From NCBI GenBank assembly GCA_030340625.1, contig JAOPHQ010002851.1:273501-337500 (forward strand): a stretch of 64,000 nt of DNA, given 5' to 3'. The position numbers and the translations under genes are program-made. Below are positions 54,455 through 64,000 of this stretch, piece after piece (position 1 is the stretch's first letter; every line of letters begins with the position of its first letter). The notes under the pieces are model-generated. The model was not told the origin of the DNA and made no database searches. It saw nothing but the letters and a program-made list of their open reading frames with translations. This DNA comes from Merluccius polli (Eukaryota; Chordata; Actinopteri; Gadiformes; Merlucciidae).

Positions 54455-55397
54455 CAGTGTTTCCCCTACATGCATCCAGCAGCGGCGCAGCACCGCTGAT
54501 GGATGACTAGCAGCACTGCAATCAGCCATGCAGAAAATTAAAAAATATATATATATATTTTTTTTTTTTATAATTAGAAATTATGTTGGATGCCCCGAAT
54601 GCTATATGTTTAATTTAATAAAATATATATCATAGGTGACCCTACTGCACTCTCTCAATTGTTATGTTGTCATTATAGAACTGTTGTGGAAAAATATTGA
54701 CAGCTAAATAGTGTTCTGCTATAGAAGAATAAGAAATGCATGATGATAATGATTAGCTCATGAATAGCTTTAGACTAAATGTAGGAAGCCTAGAGAAAAG
54801 TAACACAAGTGACATAATAGAAAGCCTACATTTTGATTATGTAGAACAGCAACAGTATTATGAAACCCAGACGATGGGATGGCTACAAATTGCAAACTGA
54901 AAACTGTATTCTACCATTTTATGAGCTGTGGCAGTTGCTCCTGCCACACGCCACCTTAGTGGCTTTTGCTGGGGCCCCTCCGACACAGGACACACGTAGA
55001 TGTTGTAGAATAATATTTATTGGAGCTGGTATTTGCCGAGCAGATGTAACATGCTGCCATGACAGTGGCTCTCTCCCGAGTGTGTGTGTTTATAGCTGGT
55101 TTATCCTGGGTGACATGATTGTTCTGCACCACAGGTGTGCAGCCCCACCCAGCCCCAGAGTCTAATTAGTCTGACTCAGGCCAGGTGACGCTGTAAACCA
55201 GCTATCAACAAGAGACACTACACAGAGACCATTGTATTGGAATGCACCAGAGCCCCAGTGGAATCAGTGATCACACTAATACCTCTCTGCAACCGGGCAC
55301 ATCAGCGCCGTGTACGCGCACATCAGCACCGGGCACGCACACATCAACATAGTGAACCTCACACACACCTCAGCACCGCTGAGTAGGGGAAACACTG
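54455..55397 (+). mobile_element. hAT-like non-autonomous element
   Basis: Begins CAGTGTTTCCCCTAC and ends with its exact complement GTAGGGGAAACACTG. GCGCAAC lies immediately outside both ends (54448-54454 and 55398-55404). AGCACCGCTGA-type subterminal motifs occur near both ends. 943 bp, no ORF. Confidence 0.85.
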
Positions 55398-56529
55398 GCG
55401 CAACACACGCATCAGTGAGTGACAGATACTGAAAATGGGTTTCATACAAAGAGTTGTAGTGAATAAACGACCAACCCTTCAGGCAGTGGGGTCTTGCCAG
55501 GGGCTTCACAGACTTTATATCCAGTGCTAAAAGGACCTGCTCAGTTATTGGTTAATCGATGACTTTCTGAATTTCTTTGTCTTTCCTAATTGCTTAACAC
55601 ACAATTAATCTCCCATATAGTTCTGCTCCCTAATGCAGGCTATAGGGAACATGGAACAATGACCATAGGGTGTTAGATAGATATGTATGTTTCAGACTAA
55701 TTACAAAGAACACAGTCAATACAAATATATTTAGTGATATCCGTGTCTGAGTAGTACGTAGCTTTTGCAGTGGTTTTAGTGTAGATGAATGCCAGCTCAG
55801 AGATTCTTGACACTGTTAGATGCAACAGTAGAAAGCATTGAAGTCATCCAAAATAACTATCTTAGAGTTGATGAAAGGAAAGAGAAACAACCTTTAACAT
55901 AGAGCTAATGGAGGTAACGCTAAATGGTATCACAAAAGTCAGCATACAGACAATGATACAAGACAACGAACTCATAGCACTAAGGTTATGAAGTGAAGTG
56001 GCCAGATTCAAGATAAGTGGCTACATCTTCCACCGGTGCAAAATGGTTTACTTAGCAAAGTAGTGATAGTGATAGTAAGTGAAATTGCAGTACTATAGTG
56101 ATGCATGCTGAAGGCACAAGGTGGAGGAGCCACGAGGCTACAGTCAACAGTTTGCCAGGATTAGTTTGAGACCAAGGAGGGTTACGAGAATGGACGGGGG
56201 TTAAGACCAGTCAAATGTATTCATATAAACAGTATCACACCTACAGTCTCAAAGGGCTTTACAGGCCCACACTTCCATGTGTACTTTGAAAAAAATGCCG
56301 TAGCCACTGTCCCTAAGTGAATCATCCATAAGGATTTGGTCTGATTGAGCCCCTAAGGCCTGAAGATGATGGTGTGAACTTATTTAAATAAAATGTTTTT
56401 GTTGTATATTAGGGGGCGTGTTTGCACCATCACTTGAACTGCCTTTATGAATGTGATACACAAATTCTACAGACGCACTAGCTCCTGGAATGAAGAAGAA
56501 ACATAACAACAACGAAAGGTTTGGGTAGT

Positions 56530-58832
56530 GACCAGATCTCTACTTGACCAGATCTGAATTTGAAATCCATGCTGTGGCAGTCACCCTTCCCATCAAGCTC
56601 TACATTACAGTGATCTGTCCATCTGGCCCCTTCTGCCACTTCTTCGATGAGATGGATGCCCTCCTCAGCTGCTTTCCTGAAGATGGCACACCACACGTTG
56701 TCCTGGATGACTTCAACAACCAGTCAGAGAAGTTGCACTCATCTGATTTAACTAACTTTTTCACCACATTTGACCCAACACTCTCCCCCTCCCCTCCTAC
56801 CCACAGGGCTGGGAACCAACTCGACCTTGTCTTCGCAAGGTCCTGCTGTACCTCGGCCCTCTCCGTTACCCCGCTCTCCGTGTCTGACCATCACTTTGTT
56901 GCTTTCTCTCTCCCTTTGAAGTCCTCCACCTCCTTTTCCTCTACTTCTCATATTGTCACCTCCCGTCGTAACCTGAAATCTTTCTCTCCCTCTACTCTCA
57001 CCTCATCTGTTCTCTCTTCTCTACTATCTCCTAAACATTCTCTCTTCTGTCCACCGAGGAAGCCTCCTCAACCCTGCTATCCTCCCTCTCATCCTCCTTG
57101 GACTCCCTCTGTCCCCTTTCCTCCAGACCAGCATGATCTTCTTGGACAGCCAATGGGGAGGCCCTTGGCTGTTGAGAGAAAGTGGAAGAGATCAGACTGT
57201 TCAGATAACCTCTCTCACTACCTTCACCTCCTCTCAGACTTCGCCTCTACTGTGTCAGCAGCCAAATCTACCTTCTACCGCACCAAGATCAACTCCTCTG
57301 CCTCCAACCCTAGGAAACTGTTTTCCATGTTCTCTTCTCTCCTCACCCCGCCCCCCCCCCTCCACCCCCTTCCTCCCTCACAGCTGATGACTTTGTCACC
57401 TACTTTACTCAGAAGGTGAAGGCCATCAGCTCCTCTTTCACCCCTACCACTATCCCCCCTACCACCACTCCCACCTCTATCTGCCTCACCCACTTTACCC
57501 CTCTCTCCCCTGAAGATGTGCACAAACTAGTTATGTCTAACCATGCCACTACCTGCCCCCTTGACCCCATCCCTTCCTCCCTTTTCCAAGCCATCTCGAG
57601 CGACATCCTGCCGTTCCTCACAACCCTCATCAACTCTTCTCTCAATTCAGGCCTTATTCCAGCGTCCTTCAAGATTGCTAGAGTCAAGCCACTCCTCAAG
57701 AAACCTACTCTTGATACTGCTGACATCCAGAACTACAGACCAGTATCTCTTCTCTCATTCCTTTCTAAAACTCTGGAACGTGCCATCTCTAACTAACTGT
57801 CCTCCTATCTCTCACATAACAACCTGCTTGATCCTCATCAGTCAGGTTTCAAGACTGCACACTCCACTGAGAGCCCTCCTCGTGGTGACGGAGTCCCTCC
57901 ATGCCGCCAGAGCCTCGTCCCTCTCATCGGTTCTCATTCTCTTCGACCTGTCTGCGGCGTTCGACACCGTGAACCACCAGATCCTCCTTGCCACCCTCGC
58001 AGAACTCGGCATCGCTGACTCTGCACTATCCTGATTCACATCTTACCTGACAAACCGCACCTACCAGGTCACATGGAATGGCTCCTTGTCCGAACCCTGC
58101 TCCGTTGACACCGGAGTCCCTCAAGGCTCAGTATTAGGACCGCTTCTGTTCTCCCTATACACTAGATCTTTAGGTTCTGTAATCAATTTGCACGGTTTCT
58201 CCTATCACTGCTACGCATACGACACTCAACTATTCCTCTCTTTCCCCTCCTCTGATTGCAACTCGCATCTCAGAATGTCTGGCACACATCAGCACCTGGA
58301 CGCCTGCGCACCACCTGAAGCTCAACCTCAACAAGACTGAGCTCCTCAAGGCTAAAGCCCTCCACGCAACTACTTGGCCAGCCGGCTGGTACCGCCATCC
58401 CTGAGAGCAAGCAAAGGCCACACAGCTAAGTCACAACTCTTCTCTGTCTTGGCGCCGCTATGGCGGAACGACCTCCCCGCTGACGTGAGGACTGCAGAGT
58501 TGATCACCTACTTCTGCAAGAGACTCAAGACCCACCTGTTTAGAGATCACCTGGACCCTGCTTAGCATCCTTCCTCTACTACCCCTCCCCCTCCCACTAA
58601 TCTTTTTAATTTTTTTAATTAAAAAAAAACTGTAAAACTTAAAAAAAATAAATTTAAAAAAAACTTCAATTATTCTGTTTGTTTGTCCTGGCACCTACTT
58701 TGATATTCTGCGCTTAGTATTTTCGCACTTATCTATGTTGTATACTAGCAATGGCTTAACTTAGCAATTGGGTGTACTTATTGTAAGTCGCTTTGGACAA
58801 AAGCTAAATGCCCTAAATATAAATGTAAATGG
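56530..58832 (+). mobile_element. decayed L2-type LINE, 5'-truncated
   Basis: Opens inside the endonuclease domain of ORF2, continues through reverse transcriptase and ends in an A/T-rich 3' region. The tail is GTAAGTCGCTTTGGACAAAAG then repeats of TAAATG-like sequence. The same tail is carried by the SINEs at 10146, 17547 and 35161, so this LINE family probably mobilised them. Inserted in the long kcnma1 intron, antisense to the gene. Confidence 0.85.
56544..58565 (+). pseudogene. L2-type LINE ORF2 remnant (endonuclease and reverse transcriptase)
   Basis: Broken into overlapping frames: 56544-57419, 57416-57796 (in-frame stop after LERAISN), a shifted frame to 58034 with a stop, then 58086-58340 and 58374-58565. 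Endonuclease motif is FPEDGTPHVVLDDFN, with Asp where the family has GDFN. Reverse-transcriptase motifs are NYRPVSLL, SAAFDTVNHQILL and GVPQGSVLGPLLFSLY. The catalytic YADD box reads YAYD. The final part of the protein is short. Frameshifts, stops and catalytic changes show it is inactive. Confidence 0.85.
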
Positions 58833-59106
58833 TAGTGATTGGGTTGTCGTCATTATAGTCTTAGACTAATAACCAAATTGGGTCGAAATTGGTGTGCATT
58901 TCATTAACACAATTACTGATTTGAGTACAATGCGTAGGGATACTACAGGTCAAAGCACTTGGAACAATGAACCCTCCCTTAAATGACACCGTGAACCCCT
59001 GAGGGTTGCGTTTCAGAAAGTGTAGGTTGCACTGTAACTACCTGCTGGGAGAAACCCGATGCGTTGTTTGTTTGACTCAGGTCACTCTATGATCTCGGAA
59101 GTGGGC

Positions 59107-59129
59107 GGGGGGGGGGGGGGGGGGGGGGG
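59107..59129 (+). repeat. G23 homopolymer
   Basis: Run of about 23 G preceded by GTGGGC. Confidence 0.88.
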
Positions 59130-61200
59130 ACCGGTAGTTCCTGAGGTGAGCAACACCGGGGCCTGGGCATTCAAGGTAATCTCAAGCTGTGTCTTATTGT
59201 GACCCTGTCCACTGTTGTGTACTTCAATAAGGAGGGTGGTGGTGGTGGTAGTCTAGTCTATACTTCAGATGGGAAAGGCTTTTGTTGATGCCGTTCTAGA
59301 CAGACACGGAGAGCTAGAGATCGACTCGCCAGCCGCACACTCGCTGTATAGAAATACCCGAATCCAATATTGGCTAAGCCTTGATTTAAGCCACTATGGA
59401 AGGCTTACAACTACTCTCGCAGTCAAGTATAAAGAGCTTAGGTTGGCGGGTGGGGCAGGGTGGGGTGGGGTGAGTTGGGGGAGAGGGGTGGTTGGAGGTG
59501 GGGGATGGGGGACGAGAATGGGATCGGGACACATGTGGTCTTCCCCAAGCGCATCAGCCCACTCTAAAAGCTGAACCATGATGTTGTCATTTCAAATCAC
59601 CAGTGGGTCACAGAGAACAAAATGGGGCGCGTAATTCACCGGGAGTGTCAAACATTTCACACGCACCGCTAGATATAAAGCACAATAAAACCATCGCAAT
59701 CAGCCAGTCCCTCCCGTTGCTTTTGTTCCTGTTTAAAAAATAAAGCTGCTGCACAGGGGGGAAATTTAGTCTGGGAAACGGAGCATGTTTGGAACACAAA
59801 ACCATGGATGACTCACTAGTTTGGCGCCTCTTCACAGACAGTATCCCCCCCCCCCCCCACCCCCTTAGCAGGAGAGGGGACCTGCGTGGCCTACACACAA
59901 TAATAGGCATGGAAATTCCCATCACGTGTGACAAATGTTAATCACGTGCCACTCTTGGGAAACCTGCGCCGCGGCGACGCAGCATCGCATAAGAAAGGCT
60001 TGTTTTCGGATGGTAAAGGTGAGTGCCTTGCTCACACGTTGGGAAAACCCAGCATGATGACAGGTGTTCAGAGAGAGGGAGCCAGAGTTTTCCTGGATAA
60101 AAATAAAGGAAACGTGCAGAGGGAATTCACACACTGGAGAAAGGCATGGCGTGATGATAGCTTGGGAGTCCAGACAAATATTGTAGTCAAATAAGCCTGC
60201 CATTACACAGTGAGATGGCGATTAACCATTAAAGAACCGTGAAAATGACAATTAAAAAGGGAAGTGTCTGTAGTCCTGGAACACTGCTACATCCATTATC
60301 CTCTCGGTGTTCATTTTCTGTAAGTGGCTGGCAAAATAATTACATCCAGGTTGCCAAGGGGGGAGTGGGAGCGCCACACCTCGCTTGATGTAAAGCCCCC
60401 AGTGTCACTTCACGCCAGATGCTAAATTAAAAGTTCCCTCATTTACGCCTCTGCCGCGTTTGTGCGGTGTTACCCAGAGAGAAAACTAGGGGGCAATCTG
60501 TAGAGTGGGTCTGTAGTGTTGGGAGGTGTTCCAAGACACTCATTGGAAAATTATGGGAACAAAAAGGCTACCATACCTGTAGGAGCCAAAGAACATTTTT
60601 TGATTTATATGAATTTATAATTAATATATTGCTTGGCCACACCCTTAAGTAACGGTGTGAATTGATAAGAACAGAAGTGGGAAGTCCTGGCTCTAGAGAG
60701 ACAGCAATACACAGTTTTTTGGCTATCTCGTCTAGTACATCATCCGTTATCATGCTCACAAACACAGCTATGTTATAATAGGCCTAAGTTCAGTTTTTAG
60801 TTCAGTTTTTAGTTTAGTTTAGGCCAATGCTGGATGGACGAACAACAAAAGGTGCGTCAAAACCAACCTCTAATGCTGAGGCATTGGTTGGGCTATGGAA
60901 TATCCACGACCACACCTTTAGTAATGTACCTGTGACTCATCTAGAGGAACTGTTTATTTTGCTGTTTTGGCAAAGAATTGGTGTGTTTTATTTTGGCATG
61001 CCATTGCAAGGATTTTCAGAATAATTTCTGGATGTCACTACACTATGGAAGATGGGTGTGACGTGTGTGCGTTTAATAGCTGATTTAGCAGCCTCACCTG
61101 GCGAGTCGGACCGATAAGACTCTGGGGCTGGGTGGGGCTGCACACATGTTGTGCATTAAGCAAGCAAACTAGTGCAATGTAACAAGCAAACTAATTAATA

Positions 61201-61202
<2 letters not shown>

Positions 61203-61239
<37 letters not shown>
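61203..61239. repeat. TG microsatellite
   Basis: About 18 TG dinucleotides on the plus strand. Confidence 0.9.
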
Positions 61240-61240
<1 letters not shown>

Positions 61241-61826
61241 ACTTGTATGAGTGCATGTCCACATGGACCTTTGTGTGAGTGGGTGTCTTTTAGCCCTCTT
61301 TAAATATACTACACATCCCAAAATCCATTGTGCAAATACCATTTGCCTTGGGGATTTAAACGCTGTGTACATTAAGTGTTAGGAAGTGAATGTGATGATC
61401 ACGTTGAGCCATGAACATTGATCCACAAGAAAACACAGTCTCCACATACTGCCCGTGTGCTGACACATACTGCCAGGAGCCATTTGGTGTCAGACAGGAG
61501 GGGACGGCAACAAACAGATCAACAGTTTACCTGCAGCCATTTCAAATAACCTGCCAGCTAATGCAGACCCGATTGAACAAATCAGCACGAACGTAGCATA
61601 TCTTCGAGAAAGGCCACAAAGGGTGATTGAAGTCGGACGCGGCTCTGACAAAACAGAGGAGACAGCTGCTGTCGCCCCAAAATAGCGACAAGCGCATGGT
61701 GGGGCGTGGTTAGACTAGAGTGGCGGTGGAGCCTGATTGGCTGAGCGGCAGCCACTGCCGGAGGTGAAAGTCACGCATACCCTTCCTGACCCCCCGCTGG
61801 CATGGGAGGCCACAGGTGGCATACAA

Positions 61827-61836
61827 CCCCCCCCCC

Positions 61837-61874
<38 letters not shown>
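61827..61874 (+). repeat. poly-C/(CA) compound tract
   Basis: About 13 C followed by about 17 CA dinucleotides. Confidence 0.88.
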
Positions 61875-61879
<5 letters not shown>

Positions 61880-63042
61880 GTCTCTGCCAAAAAGGCAAGG
61901 GCTGGCTTGGTGGCATTTGTATGTATCCATTACATATACTATCGTTGTTGCCGCAAAAACCAACACCAGGAGTCAAGCGGCGTGTATCTGCATGGACGGG
62001 AGGAAGTATTAACAGGGTGGTTTTGTAAGTGGTCTAGGAGAGAGGCACAAGAATGCAGATGGTTTATTTTTTTCTTTCTTCAAACTGCTGACTCTATAAT
62101 AATGACCGAGACCCCCACAAAATGAAAATATAGACGACAATAAATCTGCACTCAGCGGCGGTGCTCACATCGCGTTTGAATGGCACATCACTCAATGCTC
62201 GCTCTCTCCGTCACTGGCTCTCCCGCTCTCTCTCACTCTCTCTCTCGCCCTCGCTTTCATCAGACAAAGAGCTTTTCCTTGTAGTGCCTCCACCACCGCT
62301 GCTTATTGAAGCTCTCCGAGGAGGAGCGGGTGGCGGGGAATTTGTCCGCTTGATGAAAATGCCCTCGCGAGCCACCTGTCATTTTCTTCTGAGAGCACTT
62401 GCTTTCCCGTCGCTGCCCGTTCGTGACACAGAGGCCCTCGACTGACGAGACGCTCCGGCCAATAACACACGGTTCTGTTCCCGTTCTACGATGTGACGTC
62501 CGTGACATTGATTGGTTGTCCTGTACGCTTACGCACACACCCAACGCGTTGCATTTGTTTCTTGTACGTATTGAGTGTCGCTACGCAAACACATTGTGAC
62601 GTCTTCACTGCTAAAACACTGTCTGATCTGACGATCGTTGCTGATGCTACCACAATGCACCACACAGCTGTAGGCGGTGTAGCAGCTAGCGCTAGGAACT
62701 AGCTACATATGCACCCGTTTATAGAACGCGCTTTCTCCGGCCAACAGTACATGCATGCGCGCGCACACAAACACACACACAGACCTTCGGGGCCCAAATC
62801 CGGGTTGGCTAAATGTCACTTAGCATGGGGTGTATACTTTAAAGTACTCCCGCCCCCGCCCACCCCTGCGGCACTTCTGCAAAAAGACCAGTCTCACGAC
62901 ATCTCCTGTCATCTGACAGTGTCAACAGTGTCAGCAACAATTACACATTACAGGTAACAACCACTCAATAATGGTCATCACACAGAAGTAACCCAGGCAC
63001 GCACAATACTTCTCGGTCTATACAAGTACTAGAAGTAAAAAT

Positions 63043-63283
63043 GGACTGCATTTATATAGCACTTTTCAGACCCAAAGACTCAAAGCGCCTCACATTCAGC
63101 CATTCATACACCCATTTATACACCGGCGGCGGCGGTGTGTCAGGCATGCAAGGCACCGGCCGGCTCGTTGACTGCAGTTAGGGTTAGGTAAGACTCAACA
63201 CTTTGCTAGGAGGAGCCGGAGATCAAGCCAGCAAGCTTCCAGTTGCCAGATAACCCGCTCTACCTCCTGGGCTACTGCCACCC
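63043..63283 (-). mobile_element. tRNA-derived SINE with TATATAGCACTTTTC tail region
   Basis: On the minus strand it begins TAGCCCAGGAGGTAGAGCGG (box A-like), then a GGCTTGATCTCCGG box B-like motif. It ends GAAAAGTGCTATATAAATGC, a tail found in many teleost SINEs. Different family from the SINEs with the L2-type tail. Confidence 0.7.
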
Positions 63284-64000
63284 ATCAAATACAGCAGCTG
63301 GTTCCACCTTCTTGCTCTTCTATTTGACACAACAGCAAAACGGCAACAGGGGCGACACCTGTTTACATATGAACGGGTTAGGAGCAGAAATGAGCTCAGT
63401 GTCTCGTGCGCGGCGGTGGCAATGAGCGCCCTGTGTTTACAGAGGGATCTAATACGGCACGGACTGACAGATGTTATCCCTCTTGTGCAGGGGTTTGCAG
63501 AGGGAGAGGGGGGGGGGGGGGGGGAGAGGAAGAGGGGGATGGTCTGTCTTTACAGGGACCTGAGGTTGACCTGTAATTAGAAAAGTGAACACAAGGCCTT
63601 TGGCTTTTTGTTTTTTCCTAGTTGCTTTGATTGCACAGAGACGGGAGGGAAGGGGGGCGTGATCTCAAACTGATAAGCTCTCACAAGGAGGAAAGGTCAC
63701 AGAGACGCGTCGTCCGCGGCGATGAGAAGCGTCAAGGGCATCGCTTGATCTCAGAACAATCTGTCGGAGGGTCGGGAAGCGCGGGTTGGCCCCGCGACAC
63801 CAGCACAGATTGGCATGAGAAACCTTTGACAGGTCAGCCTGCACCTGTGTCGCTCCCACTCTTCCACACATGTGATGTTCGGTTAGCCTTCAGCGGCATT
63901 CGTGTTAGCTTAAAGTGAGCTAACGTTTGGCTAATGTCAGCTCGCTCTATTTGGGGTTTCCCTTGAAAAACAAAACAAAAATGATAATAATACTATGAGT

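Larger units (their letters stand above)
47491..56529. other. long intron, middle part
   Basis: 9 kb of intron upstream of the S1 exon. Holds a MITE at 48005-48350, a GGGA tract at 49729-49764, a GTCTG tract at 51295-51343 and a hAT-like element at 54455-55397. The N-terminal kcnma1 exon that should precede S1 was looked for and not found. Confidence 0.55.
58833..64000. other. long intron, distal part
   Basis: 5 kb with G23 (59107-59129), TG (61203-61239), C13-(CA) (61827-61874), a SINE (63043-63283) and G16 (63508-63523). No exon found; the N-terminal and S0 exons of kcnma1 are presumed further upstream. Confidence 0.55.

Noticed and set aside
44181..64000. The kcnma1 exon preceding S1, and exon 1 with S0
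   Set aside because: Searched on the minus strand for the conserved WMTSVKDWAG and SAQTLTGRVL region; not seen, so presumed outside the window.
1..64000. CRISPR arrays, bacterial operons, tRNA or rRNA genes
   Set aside because: The tandem arrays lack unique spacers, tRNA-like boxes occur only within SINEs, and the whole window is animal intron and exon sequence.

Overview
This window is vertebrate nuclear DNA, almost certainly from a ray-finned fish. It is intron-rich and low in gene density. It is full of short-repeat tracts, tRNA-derived SINEs, hAT-like miniature elements and an L2-type LINE with the 3' tail common in teleosts. The protein-coding exons spell one vertebrate gene with teleost-like changes.

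The gene is kcnma1 (Slo1, the BK channel alpha subunit), read on the minus strand. Twenty-five default exons run from the S1 exon at 44119-44180 down to 1018-1251. Every junction has GT/AG boundaries and matching phase. Together they give 2978 coding bases, about 992 codons, from S1 through the voltage sensor, pore (TVGYG), RCK1, the heme motif CKACH, RCK2, the calcium bowl and the Ser-rich C-terminal tail. The N-terminal/S0 exons lie upstream of position 64000 and the last C-terminal exon lies beyond position 1. The 19.8 kb from 44181 to 64000 is part of one long intron.

The gene carries an unusually complete set of alternative-splicing modules. (1) A mutually exclusive pair of 92-nt exons at the S6-RCK1 junction (30669-30760 and 30483-30574) is separated by 94 nt that hold two RBFOX hexamers. 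(2) A STREX exon (21439-21618) is present. (3) A 28-residue exon (6845-6928) is homologous to the mammalian Slo27 insert. (4) A 459-nt, phase-matched, low-complexity exon (16872-17330), which I do not recognise, sits at the STREX splice site. (5) A CpG-rich unit with a coding-like first exon (35411-35624) lies between the S3 and S4 exons and could start an N-terminally truncated channel. Items 4 and 5 are the best candidates for something undescribed.

The rest is intron. It holds minisatellites at 8326-9235 (24-bp unit, split by a SINE), 13680-13990 (about 34 bp) and 46431-47490 (21 bp, about 50 copies). It also holds several MITEs with visible terminal inverted repeats and target duplications, five tRNA-type SINEs, a decayed L2 LINE on the plus strand (56530-58832), and many homopolymer and simple-repeat tracts, some touching splice sites. 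I saw no other gene, no rRNA or tRNA gene, and no CRISPR array.
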